From positions 62,001 to 126,000 of the forward strand of contig JADGBE010000002.1 in the NCBI GenBank assembly GCA_015231615.1: a stretch of DNA of 64,000 nucleotides. The letters are read 5' to 3'. Position numbers and translations under genes: made by a program. Below, one piece after another: positions 18,067-26,657 of this stretch. The notes below the pieces were generated by a model. That model saw only the letters and a program-made list of their open reading frames with translations. It made no database searches and was not told the origin of the DNA. The DNA comes from Desulfamplus sp. (GTDB taxonomy: Bacteria > Desulfobacterota > Desulfobacteria > Desulfobacterales > Desulfobacteraceae). Each line of letters begins with the position of its first letter. Position 1 is the stretch's first letter.

Positions 18067-18834
18067 ATGAATGAAAAAGAGCTTATCTTTATACTTGAAC
18101 ACGTAGCCAAAGGTTCTCTATCTATAGAAGATGCCCAAACTCAGTTAAAAAAAATGGCATTTGAAGATATTGATGGTTACGCAACCGTTGATCATCACAG
18201 AGCTATTAGGAAGGGGTTTCCAGAGGTTATATTTGGTCAAGGCAAAACCTCAGACCAAATAGTTGGAATAATGACTGCAATGTCAAATATAAGCGATGAA
18301 GTTGTATTGGTTACTCGTATAACTCACGAAAAAGCTCTTGATATTATAAAAGTCTTTCCTGATGCTATCTTTCACGAAGATGCTAAGATGTTAATTTTAA
18401 GCCGTAAAGAGCCTGAGATAAGAGCAAATGGCAACATTCTTGTTATCTCTGCTGGAACATCTGACATTCCAATTGCAAAAGAGGCATATCTTACAGCAAA
18501 GTCAATGGGCAACCATGTAAGCACTATTTTTGATGTTGGTGTTGCTGGGATTCATAGATTGTTCGCACATAGAATAAAAATTGAGGAGGCATCTGTTATT
18601 GTTGTAGTTGCTGGAATGGAAGGAGCTCTCCCAAGTGTAGTTGCTGGAATGGTAAAAGCTCCTGTAATTGCTGTGCCAACAAGTATTGGTTATGGTGCGA
18701 GTTTTGGCGGAATCGCGGCTCTTCTCGGTATGCTTAATTCGTGTAGTTCAAATGTTGCTGTAGTAAATATTGATAATGGATTTGGGGCTGGTTACATGGC
18801 ATCAAGTATAAATCAAATAAACAATCACGCTTAA
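18067..18834 (+). CDS. larB: LarB, nickel-pincer cofactor biosynthesis carboxylase
   Basis: A 255-aa protein similar to LarB throughout: ATVDHHRAIRKGFPEVIFGQGKT near residue 38 and a PurE-like C-terminal half with VISAGTSDIP, VVVAGMEGALPSVVAGM and VPTSIGYGASFGG. LarB carboxylates nicotinic acid adenine dinucleotide, the first step to the nickel-pincer nucleotide of lactate racemase-type enzymes. The partners LarC and LarE and any LarA homolog are not in this window. It starts 44 nt after sahH and probably shares its transcript. Confidence 0.92.
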   Translation: MNEKELIFILEHVAKGSLSIEDAQTQLKKMAFEDIDGYATVDHHRAIRKGFPEVIFGQGKTSDQIVGIMTAMSNISDEVVLVTRITHEKALDIIKVFPDAIFHEDAKMLILSRKEPEIRANGNILVISAGTSDIPIAKEAYLTAKSMGNHVSTIFDVGVAGIHRLFAHRIKIEEASVIVVVAGMEGALPSVVAGMVKAPVIAVPTSIGYGASFGGIAALLGMLNSCSSNVAVVNIDNGFGAGYMASSINQINNHA

Positions 18835-18889
18835 TTCTTCATTACTTAAATAAAACTTCTCAATCTACTTCCAAACCTTTACTTGACAT

Positions 18890-18945
18890 CCTGCAAAACT
18901 CATTTTTATCCAATAAATTCAATGGGTAAATCCCAGTTTTGCAGG
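18890..18945. repeat. Dispersed inverted repeat, family C copy 1
   Basis: An imperfect 56-bp palindrome with perfect 11-bp ends CCTGCAAAACT/AGTTTTGCAGG and a 34-bp middle, followed by AACTCTA. A second copy with the same ends and following sequence is at 47648-47704. It occupies the larB-mobA gap. Confidence 0.75.
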
Positions 18946-18979
18946 AACTCTACTATCAAAATATTTGGGGCTTGTTGAT

Positions 18980-19582
18980 ATGGATAACTTCAGTGCTGTA
19001 ATTGTGGCAGGTGGTTTAAATACCCGTATGGGCGGAAATAACAAAGCATTTTTAACTTTAGGCGGGAGAACAATTCTTTCTCGCCTAATTTCTATTTTAG
19101 AAATGTATTTTGATGAGATTCTCCTTGTAACAAAAAATCCAGCAGACTATAGCAACTACACCAAACAAGTGAAAATAATAACCGATATATATGAAGCTCG
19201 ATCTTCTCTTACTGGAATTCATGCTGGTATTTACCATGCAAAAAATTTTTTTTCGTTTGTAGTACCTTGTGATGCACCTTTTATTCAACCCTCACTAATA
19301 AAGTTACTTCTTAATTCAATAGAGCCAGAGTCAGATGTAGTTATTCCATACCATGATGGCTATTATGAACCTCTTTGTGCTCTATATTCAAAGCGTTGTA
19401 TCAAACCAATAGAGTATCTTATAAGTTTAGGACAATATAAAATCCATAACCTTTTTAGGAGTATTAATCTAAAAACCGTTGAGAAAGATAAATTAACAGG
19501 GGCAGACCCAGAACTTATCTCTTTTTTCAATGTAAACACTCACGACTCCCTTGAAGCAGCTTCCGTCTTATCAATTAAGTAA
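18980..19582 (+). CDS. mobA: MobA-like molybdopterin guanylyltransferase
   Basis: A 200-aa nucleotidyltransferase with the family signature near the N-terminus (VIVAGGLNTRMGGNNKAFL, GTP binding), then SLTGIHAGIYHAK and the metal-binding PCDAPFI. It would attach GMP to molybdopterin, which fits an anaerobe with formate or other molybdenum/tungsten enzymes. The ATG at 18980 is preferred; an in-frame TTG 15 nt upstream is possible. Other NTP-transferases of this fold cannot be fully excluded. Confidence 0.8.
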   Translation: MDNFSAVIVAGGLNTRMGGNNKAFLTLGGRTILSRLISILEMYFDEILLVTKNPADYSNYTKQVKIITDIYEARSSLTGIHAGIYHAKNFFSFVVPCDAPFIQPSLIKLLLNSIEPESDVVIPYHDGYYEPLCALYSKRCIKPIEYLISLGQYKIHNLFRSINLKTVEKDKLTGADPELISFFNVNTHDSLEAASVLSIK

Positions 19583-19675
19583 TCCTATCCTCAAAAACAA
19601 CAAACTTTAAAAAACAACATATCCATCGAACTCATAAAGTAAACATTGTTCCGTAAATGTTCTCTAAAAATGGGC

Positions 19676-19704
19676 TTGCATCATAAACATTCAGAGATTA
19701 TAAA
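19676..19704 (+). promoter_or_regulatory. Probable promoter of ilvE
   Basis: TTGCAT (19676-19681), a 17-bp spacer and TATAAA (19699-19704) form a good sigma-70-like pair in a 230-bp gap that has no gene. The start site would lie about 105 nt before ilvE. Confidence 0.4.
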
Positions 19705-19814
19705 CATAATAAATAATATGATTAAAGTTAGAGTTAATTTTTTAGCTTTAAATTAACTTTGCAAATTACCGCATTTTATAAAACAATTAAGTAGAACAAC
19801 GGAGGTATTTTAAA

Positions 19815-20879
19815 GTGGAAATAACAATCACAGAAAAAGAGCAAAAAGGCAAAAGACCAGCAGATTCGTCTTTAGGTTTTGGGACAATATTTACTGACCA
19901 TATGTTTAATATGGATTATAGCCCTGAAAAAGGGTGGTATAACCCACGTATTGAGCCATTTGAAAATTTCTCACTCTCGCCAGCAACCATGATGTTTCAC
20001 TATGGACAGGCTATTTTTGAAGGTATGAAAGCATATAAAACTTCTGACGGTTCAATTCAGCTTTTCAGACCACAAGAAAATTTTAAAAGATTTAACAAAT
20101 CTGCAAGAGGTATGTGCATACCAGAACTTGATGAAAAGTTTGCTTTAGATTCTCTTAAAACTCTTTTGAAAATTGAAAAAGATTGGATACCAGAGACACC
20201 CGGCACATCTCTTTACATTCGTCCAACCATCATTGCAACTGACCCGTTCCTTGGGGTTCGCGCATCTCACTCTTACAGATATTTTATTATTCTCTCTCCT
20301 GTTGGTGCATACTATGCAGAGGGATTTAACCCTGTAAAAATTTGGATATCTACTGAGCATGTTAGGGCTGTAAGAGGTGGCGTTGGTGAATACAAAGCTG
20401 CTGTTAATTACGCTGCAAGCCTTTATGCGTCAGAAAAGGCAAAAAAACAGGGATATGCTCAAGTCTTGTGGCTTGATGGTGTTGAGAGAAAATACATTGA
20501 AGAGGTTGGTGCAATGAACATATTTTTTGTAATCAACAACGAACTGACAACACCAGAGTTAAATGGAAGTATTTTACCGGGAGTTACAAGAAATTCTGTT
20601 CTTCATCTTGGGAAAAAATGGGGTATGAATGTCTCTGAGCGTAAAATCAGCGTCGATGAAGTTATAGCTGCACACACAAACGGCACATTACAAGAGGTTT
20701 TCGGAGCTGGAACAGCAGCGGTTATTTCACCTGTTGGAGAAATCCGCTATGGTGATAAGATTATGAATATAGGAAATGGAAAGCCCGGAGATATTGCTGT
20801 AAAATTTAACAACGCAATCACAGATATTCAGTATGGCAGGGCAGAAGATACAGAAAACTGGATTGAAAAAGTGCTATAA
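19815..20879 (+). CDS. ilvE: Branched-chain amino acid aminotransferase
   Basis: A PLP enzyme that interconverts valine, leucine or isoleucine and their 2-oxoacids. The 354 aa are the class-IV/BCAT2 length. Visible are FHYGQAIFEGMKAYK near residue 60, GGVGEYKAAVNYAASL with the PLP lysine, LWLDGVERKYIEEVGAMN, and FGAGTAAVISPVG near the end. It begins with GTG after a consensus GGAGG site. Its products are the natural substrates of the VorB-type oxidoreductase encoded at 28.5-32.4 kb, so both probably serve amino-acid oxidation or synthesis. Confidence 0.93.
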   Translation: MEITITEKEQKGKRPADSSLGFGTIFTDHMFNMDYSPEKGWYNPRIEPFENFSLSPATMMFHYGQAIFEGMKAYKTSDGSIQLFRPQENFKRFNKSARGMCIPELDEKFALDSLKTLLKIEKDWIPETPGTSLYIRPTIIATDPFLGVRASHSYRYFIILSPVGAYYAEGFNPVKIWISTEHVRAVRGGVGEYKAAVNYAASLYASEKAKKQGYAQVLWLDGVERKYIEEVGAMNIFFVINNELTTPELNGSILPGVTRNSVLHLGKKWGMNVSERKISVDEVIAAHTNGTLQEVFGAGTAAVISPVGEIRYGDKIMNIGNGKPGDIAVKFNNAITDIQYGRAEDTENWIEKVL

Positions 20880-20954
20880 TCAAATTTGGTTGGCAAAATA
20901 TTTTTTTTTTATTAAATATGTATGATTGAGTGTTCGTTCGGAATTAACTTGTTG

Positions 20955-20991
20955 TAAGATTTGACAACTTTTTGAAAGCTGTCAAATCTTA
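20955..20991. repeat. Dispersed inverted repeat, family D copy 1
   Basis: TAAGATTTGACA/TGTCAAATCTTA, perfect 12-bp arms around a 13-bp centre that itself pairs with one mismatch. A near-identical palindrome (AGATTTGACAA/TTGTCAAATCT) is at 30942-30974. It lies between ilvE and the regulator gene. Confidence 0.75.
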
Positions 20992-21059
20992 CAGTATCAA
21001 CAAAATTTTGCCCATTGATGCTTTAAGTGGGCGATTTAAATAAAATATCGGAAAAAATT

Positions 21060-21608
21060 ATGGCAAAAAAAAAAGATGAGTTGGTTCCCATTGGAACTAA
21101 AATCAAACAAATACGGCTTGAAAAAAAAATAACTCAAGATTTTATAGCTAATGAGACAGGGTTATCCATCGATTTTATTGAAAAGATTGAATCAGGCAAA
21201 CAGAGACCACCCGTTGGTGTGCTTCTTCAAATATCCCGTGCATTGGGTGTGGATTCTGGATTTTTATTAAAAGAGCAGGAAGATTCAACTGAAGAGCGGG
21301 TCAAGGCATATACAAAAAGAACTGACAATTATGCCTATACACCACTTACCCCAGGGGCTGAAAATAAACACCTAAAAGCATTTCGTATCACAATTGAAGC
21401 TGGAAAAGCTCATCAAGGCGTAGGTTTTCAGCATGAAGGTGAGGAATTTTCATATATTTTAAACGGTGAAGTTGAAATTACTGTGGGTGATCATGTTAAT
21501 CGTTTAAAAGCTGGCGAATCTCTCCATTTTAACTCTGGAATTAAGCATGACCTTAAAAATGTGGGTAATACTGACGCAGAGCTTATTGTGGTGGTTTATA
21601 CACCTTGA
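21060..21608 (+). CDS. XRE-family regulator with cupin domain
   Basis: A 182-aa transcription factor. The N-terminal helix-turn-helix is about residues 10-65 (IGTKIKQIRLEKKITQDFIA, then IEKIESGKQRPP); the C-terminal cupin is about 110-180 (HQGVGFQHEGEEFSYILNGE, GESLHFNSGIKHDLKN), with His and Glu residues that could bind a metal. Such regulators usually sense a small molecule from a neighbouring pathway. It lies directly upstream of two acyl-CoA dehydrogenases, the likely targets. The ATG at 21060 is chosen over an in-frame GTG at 21027 because family members begin near the Lys-rich segment. Confidence 0.85.
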   Translation: MAKKKDELVPIGTKIKQIRLEKKITQDFIANETGLSIDFIEKIESGKQRPPVGVLLQISRALGVDSGFLLKEQEDSTEERVKAYTKRTDNYAYTPLTPGAENKHLKAFRITIEAGKAHQGVGFQHEGEEFSYILNGEVEITVGDHVNRLKAGESLHFNSGIKHDLKNVGNTDAELIVVVYTP

Positions 21609-21730
21609 TAAACACAAAAATATAAGGGCTTCGGATAAAATAAAATATAATAGCCTATAGCCTAATGCCTTTAACCTGCTTTCTAAGGATAAATCTGACA
21701 ATATTAAGATAAAATCAGGAGGTTAGATAG

Positions 21731-22885
21731 ATGTTATTTAGTTTAACAGAAGAACAGTTGATGATTCAAAGCATGGTCAGAGAGTTCTCAAGAAAAGTGA
21801 TTGCCCCAACTGCTGCTGAAAGAGATAAAACTAAGGAGTTTCCATCAAAAAACTTTAAACAGATGGGTGAACTTGGACTTATGGGTATGATGGTTCCTCC
21901 TGAATACGGTGGAGAAGGGGCTGATACTATCTCTTATGTTCTTGCCCTTTCTGAAATTGCCTATTCATGTGCCTCAACTTCTGTGGTTATGTCTGTTCAA
22001 AATTCAATTGTGTGCGAAAGTATCTTAAAATTTGGAACAGAAGATCAAAAGAAAAAATTTCTAACTCCATTAGCATCAGGAAAGATAATTGGGGCTTTTG
22101 CCCTAACAGAACCAGAAGCAGGTTCTGATCCTGTGAGCCAAACCACAACAGCCGTAAAAGATAAAGATGAATATATTATCAACGGCACAAAAAGATTTAT
22201 AACATCTGGAAAAAATTGTAGCGTAGTTATTGTTACTGCAAAAACTAATGAGGCTTCTGGACACAGGGGCATCAGTGCATTTTTAGTTCCCAAAAATCTT
22301 AAAGGGTTTAGTGTTGGTCATATTGAGGATAAAATGGGATTAAGGGCATCAGATACAACAGACCTTATCTTTGAAAATTGCCGAGTGCCAGCAGAAAATA
22401 TCTTGGGTAAAGAGGGCGATGGATTTAAAATTGCCATGTCTGGCTTAGATTGCGGAAGAATTGGCATTGCTGCCCAATCACTTGGAGTTGCTGAAGCGGC
22501 TTTTGATGCCTCTTTAAAATATACCCGTCAAAGAAAGCAGTTTGGGTGTGCAATTTCAAAGCATCAAGGAATTAGGTGGCAGATTGCAGATATGGCAACT
22601 CAAATTGAGGCAGCACGTCAACTTGTTTTATCAGCCGCAGCTATGAAAGATAGAAAAGAGAAATTTACAACTCAAGCCTCAATGGCAAAGCTATTTGCAT
22701 CTGAAATGGTTAATCAAATTACTGCGAGAGCCATTCAGCTTCACGGTGGATATGGCTTTACAAAAGATTATGATGTTGAGAGATACTATCGCGATGCAAG
22801 GGTATTTACCATCTATGAGGGAACGTCCGAGATTCAGCGGATTGTCATATCAAATAATATTCTTAAAGATAAACGAAATCCGTAA
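21731..22885 (+). CDS. Acyl-CoA dehydrogenase (short/branched-chain type)
   Basis: A 384-aa FAD enzyme with all three acyl-CoA dehydrogenase domains. Motifs are FALTEPEAGSDPVSQTTTA (FAD and substrate binding, about residue 122), the middle beta domain, and a C-terminal helical domain with QLHGGYGFTKDYDVERYYRD and the IYEGTSEIQR ending, where the Glu of EGT is the usual catalytic base of short-chain forms. An AGGAGG site precedes the ATG. Electrons normally pass to electron transfer flavoprotein. Exact acyl chain specificity is not readable here. Confidence 0.92.
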   Translation: MLFSLTEEQLMIQSMVREFSRKVIAPTAAERDKTKEFPSKNFKQMGELGLMGMMVPPEYGGEGADTISYVLALSEIAYSCASTSVVMSVQNSIVCESILKFGTEDQKKKFLTPLASGKIIGAFALTEPEAGSDPVSQTTTAVKDKDEYIINGTKRFITSGKNCSVVIVTAKTNEASGHRGISAFLVPKNLKGFSVGHIEDKMGLRASDTTDLIFENCRVPAENILGKEGDGFKIAMSGLDCGRIGIAAQSLGVAEAAFDASLKYTRQRKQFGCAISKHQGIRWQIADMATQIEAARQLVLSAAAMKDRKEKFTTQASMAKLFASEMVNQITARAIQLHGGYGFTKDYDVERYYRDARVFTIYEGTSEIQRIVISNNILKDKRNP

Positions 22886-22964
22886 AATGTAATTTGTTGA
22901 GTTTATGTAAATGATAACAATAAGGATTGTTTAAAATATATTTTTGTAATAAATACGGAGGATT

Positions 22965-24962
22965 ATGGCTCAAATAGTTGCTGATCGCAGAGATATTGAT
23001 TTTGTTCTTCACGAACAGTTGGATGTTGAAAATCTTTGTAAATACGGAAAATTTGCCGAGTTTAACAGAAAAACAGTTGATATGATTGTATCAGAAGCTC
23101 GCAATCTTGCAATTAAAGAGATGTTGCCAGCTTTAAAAATTGCAGATGAAGAGGGTTGTAAATTTGATAAAGGCATTGTTAAAGTTCCCGAACCATTCCA
23201 CAGAATTTATCAGCTCTTTAGGGAAGGTGAATGGATCGCCATGTGCGATGATCCAGAGTGGGGCGGTCAGGGTATGCCTTCAACAGTTTCACTTGCTGTT
23301 AAAAACTACTTTCACGGGGCGAACTTTCCTTTTGTATTAAACATTCTTTTAAGTCATGGGGCTGGAAAGCTGATTGAGAGATTTGGCACAGATAAACAAA
23401 AAAAGCTGTTTTTAAAAAAAATGTATTCAGGAGAATGGGGCGGAAGTATGCTTTTAACAGAACCAGAAGCCGGTTCTGATGTTGGAGCATTAACAACAAC
23501 AGCAGTCAAAAATGAAGATGGCACATATTCGATTTCAGGTAGCAAAATATTTATCTCAAGCGGAGAAGGCGATCTTACCAAAAATATCATTCACCCTGTT
23601 TTAGCAAGAATAGAAGGTTCGCCCGTTGGAACTGCCGGCATATCTCTATTTTTAGTTCCAAAAATTTGGGTAAATGATGATGGCACTCTTGGAGAGCCAA
23701 ATGATATTGTCTGCACAGGAATTGAAGAGAAGATGGGAATTCATGGAAGCCCTACATGTTCAATTACCCTTGGAGGTAAATCCACCACTCAAGGAGGCGG
23801 ATACCAATGTCGAGGAACTTTGCTTGGTCAGGAAAATAGGGGGATGCGGGCAATGTTTGTTATGATGAATGAAGCTCGCCTTGATGTTGGAATGCAGGCT
23901 TTAGGGTGTGCATCCGCCTCATTTTTGAATGCTCTTAACTATGCAAGAGAGCGTGTTCAAGGAAAACATCTTTTGCATAATATTAAAAGTTCATCTGCTG
24001 ATAAAAATAGTGGAGATTCGCGGCTTTGTGTCTCTAATGTCAAAGAATCTGCTGGCGTTCCAATTATTCAACACCCAGATATTCGGCGTATGCTTCTTAA
24101 CATGAAAGTCTATACAGAAGGTTGTAGAAGTCTTCTTTTTTATATTGGAATGTGTGAGGATAGACTCCGTATTATAGATGATGCTGCTAAAGTTGATAAT
24201 TCTAAAAACAGCAATCTTAACAATAAAAACAGCGATGTTGATAATATCTCTGATCAAAATGGGCAAAAGAGATATTATCAAGGCATGATAGATTTTTTAA
24301 CCCCAATTGGCAAAGGATATGTGACAGACAAGGCGTTTGAGGTTTGCAGCCTTGGAATTCAAGTCTATGGCGGTTATGGCTATACAAAAGAGTATCCGCA
24401 GGAGCAGTATTTAAGAGATTGTAGAATCACCCAAATCTATGAGGGGACAAACGGTATTCAGGCAATGGACCTTTTGGGCAGAAAACTTGGTCTGAATAAT
24501 GGCGAAGCATTTAATAATTTTGTCTCTGAAATTAAAAAAATAATCAAAACTGCCGAAGAAATAAGCGAACTTGCGGAACTTGCTCAAAAAACAGATAGCG
24601 TTATCAAAAAATTTGAACAGACAGCAAACCATATCTTAAACATGACAAAAACAGATACAAAATCAAATCAGATAATGACAGCATATTCTCACGCCTACTC
24701 TTTTATGGAGGTTACAGGCGATCTTACTATGGCTTGGATGCTTCTTTGGAGAGCTGTGGCTGCTGCAAAAAATCTTGATAATATTAATTCATCTAAGGTT
24801 AGTTCAAAAAAACAAGATGAATCTTTCTATAAAGGTCAGATTGCAAATGCCCAATTTTTTGTAACCAATTATCTTCCCATAACGCTTGGAAAGATGGATG
24901 TGATTTTGCAAAGTGATAGTGTTGCAGTTGATATTACTGATGAGATGTTTGGTGGAAGGTAA
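22965..24962 (+). CDS. Long acyl-CoA dehydrogenase with extra C-terminal domain
   Basis: A 665-aa member of the larger acyl-CoA dehydrogenase group (DmdC/FadE-like) with a C-terminal extension of about 120 residues after QVYGGYGYTKEYPQEQYLRD and IYEGTNGIQAMDLLGRK. The first half has LTEPEAGSDVGALTTTA. Compared with relatives it carries two low-complexity inserts, KSSSADKNSGDS at about residue 345 and an Asn/Asp/Ser-rich stretch at about 408-430. It ends 1 nt before the methyltransferase start. Role in fatty- or amino-acid beta-oxidation is inferred from family and neighbours. Confidence 0.9.
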   Translation: MAQIVADRRDIDFVLHEQLDVENLCKYGKFAEFNRKTVDMIVSEARNLAIKEMLPALKIADEEGCKFDKGIVKVPEPFHRIYQLFREGEWIAMCDDPEWGGQGMPSTVSLAVKNYFHGANFPFVLNILLSHGAGKLIERFGTDKQKKLFLKKMYSGEWGGSMLLTEPEAGSDVGALTTTAVKNEDGTYSISGSKIFISSGEGDLTKNIIHPVLARIEGSPVGTAGISLFLVPKIWVNDDGTLGEPNDIVCTGIEEKMGIHGSPTCSITLGGKSTTQGGGYQCRGTLLGQENRGMRAMFVMMNEARLDVGMQALGCASASFLNALNYARERVQGKHLLHNIKSSSADKNSGDSRLCVSNVKESAGVPIIQHPDIRRMLLNMKVYTEGCRSLLFYIGMCEDRLRIIDDAAKVDNSKNSNLNNKNSDVDNISDQNGQKRYYQGMIDFLTPIGKGYVTDKAFEVCSLGIQVYGGYGYTKEYPQEQYLRDCRITQIYEGTNGIQAMDLLGRKLGLNNGEAFNNFVSEIKKIIKTAEEISELAELAQKTDSVIKKFEQTANHILNMTKTDTKSNQIMTAYSHAYSFMEVTGDLTMAWMLLWRAVAAAKNLDNINSSKVSSKKQDESFYKGQIANAQFFVTNYLPITLGKMDVILQSDSVAVDITDEMFGGR

Positions 24963-24963
24963 A

Positions 24964-26253
24964 TTGTTAAAAACTATTCATAAAATAATACATGGTGATA
25001 GCAGGCAGATGAATCTTATATCTGATCAATCTGTCAATATGGTTGTTACATCACCACCATATTGGCAATTGAAAGATTATGGAACAGATAACCAGATTGG
25101 CTATCATGAAAGTTATGAGAGCTATATTAATAACCTAAATCTTGTCTGGAATGAGTGTTACAGAGTTCTGCATGATGGTTGCAGGCTCTGTGTAAACATA
25201 GGAGATCAATTTGCACGTTCTGTCTATTATGGAAGATATAAGGTGATTCCGATTAGAACAGAGATTATCAAATTCTGTGAAATAATCGGATTTGACTATA
25301 TGGGTGCGATAATCTGGCAAAAAAAAACAACAACTAACACTACAGGCGGGTCAGTAGTCATGGGGAGTTTCCCCTATCCTCGTAATGGAATTTTAAAAAT
25401 CGACTATGAATTTATACTAATCTTTAAGAAACTTGGTAACCCTCCAAAACCAACAAAGGAACAAAAAGAACTTTCTGTTATAAGTAAAGAAGATTGGAAC
25501 AAATACTTCTCTGGTCATTGGAATTTTGCTGGTGTTAAGCAAGATGGTCATATAGCAATGTTCCCAGAAGAGTTACCTATAAGATTGATAAAGATGTTTA
25601 CATTCATAGGTGAGACTGTATTAGACCCATTTCTTGGCAGTGGAACAACATCTCTTGCTGCAAAAAATTTAGAACGCAATTCAATAGGTTATGAGATTAA
25701 TCCTGAATTTATAGATGTTGTAAAACATAAACTAAAAACATCTCAGTCTGATAATTTAGAAACAAAATATGAATTTTTAAGGGACGCTATAAAACTGAAC
25801 CCCAATAATTTTGAGAATCAGATTCTAATGTTGCCTTATATATTTAAAGACCCAAATAAGTTAGACAAAAAAGTTGATCCCAAAAAGCTTCAGTTTGGTT
25901 CAAAAATAGATAAAAACAGTGGCGAGCGTGAAGAGTATTATTCTGTAAAAGAGATTATAAGTCCTGAATTGATAAAATTTAACAACGACTTAACTATTCG
26001 ACTTATTGGAATAAAAAGAAAAAATCCAGAAAATGGAGAAGCTATAAATTTTTTGATTGAAAAGACAAAAGGAGAAAAAGTTTTCATAAAATTTGACAAT
26101 AGAAAATATGATGAGGACAACAATCTACTTTGTTATTTATATCTTAAAAATAAGACTTTTATAAATGCTCATCTTATAAAAGCTGGCTTGGCTGATGTTG
26201 ATACCAATGCTGATTTCAAATATAAAGAAAAATTTCTTAATCTTAAAAAATAG
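24964..26253 (+). CDS. Beta-class DNA methyltransferase with C-terminal staphylococcal-nuclease-like domain
   Basis: A 429-aa restriction-modification methyltransferase. The catalytic motif IV TSPPYW (residues 29-34) precedes the AdoMet motif DPFLGSGTTSLAAK (about 220), the beta-class order, so it makes N4-methylcytosine or N6-methyladenine. A second region at about 330-429 resembles the thermonuclease fold (AINFLIEKTKGEKVFIKFD, LLCYLYLKNKTFINAHLIKA). The likely start is TTG at 24964 with GGAAGG just upstream, one base after the previous stop codon; an in-frame ATG at 24940 would overlap that gene. It is followed by a truncated MjaI-like endonuclease, which suggests an M.MjaI-type system. Recognition site not readable. 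Confidence 0.85.
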   Translation: MLKTIHKIIHGDSRQMNLISDQSVNMVVTSPPYWQLKDYGTDNQIGYHESYESYINNLNLVWNECYRVLHDGCRLCVNIGDQFARSVYYGRYKVIPIRTEIIKFCEIIGFDYMGAIIWQKKTTTNTTGGSVVMGSFPYPRNGILKIDYEFILIFKKLGNPPKPTKEQKELSVISKEDWNKYFSGHWNFAGVKQDGHIAMFPEELPIRLIKMFTFIGETVLDPFLGSGTTSLAAKNLERNSIGYEINPEFIDVVKHKLKTSQSDNLETKYEFLRDAIKLNPNNFENQILMLPYIFKDPNKLDKKVDPKKLQFGSKIDKNSGEREEYYSVKEIISPELIKFNNDLTIRLIGIKRKNPENGEAINFLIEKTKGEKVFIKFDNRKYDEDNNLLCYLYLKNKTFINAHLIKAGLADVDTNADFKYKEKFLNLKK

Positions 26254-26264
26254 CTAAATCATAG

Positions 26265-26633
26265 GATAAATATACAATAAACAGGACTTTTGATGGATTT
26301 TTAAGAGAAAAATCAGTAGTTAATGACGGATTAGCAAAATATTTTCCACATATAACTTTTGAGGAGAGTAATTCTGAACTTGATCATGCAGGTGATGTTG
26401 ATTATGTGGCTAAAGTTGGAGAGAATGCTTTTGGGATTCAAATTAAACCCATTACCGCAAAGTCAAATTTTGGTAATTACTCAATAACAGAGAGAATGAG
26501 GTCAAGTTTTGCAGATTTTGAGGAAGAATACGGAGGTAAGGTCTTTGTGGTTTTCAGTTTGGACGGTGAAATTGGCAATAAAGAAGTAATTGAGCAAATT
26601 AAGCAAGAGATTGAAAGATTAAGTAAAAAATGA
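26265..26633 (+). pseudogene. Truncated MjaI-family restriction endonuclease remnant
   Basis: The open frame begins after an in-frame TAG (26262) and has no ATG before the conserved part; the first possible start, GTG at 26406, lies inside it. The 122-codon stretch contains HAGDVDYVAKVGENAFGIQI and KP-TAKSNFGNYS, the C-terminal core of MjaI-type restriction enzymes (D...QIK catalytic pattern). The N-terminal half of the family is missing, and only 11 bp separate it from the methyltransferase. The endonuclease is therefore probably dead and the methyltransferase an orphan, unless a shortened product is made from GTG 26406. Confidence 0.65.
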
Positions 26634-26657
26634 AAAACAAAAAGGAAACAAAATAAA

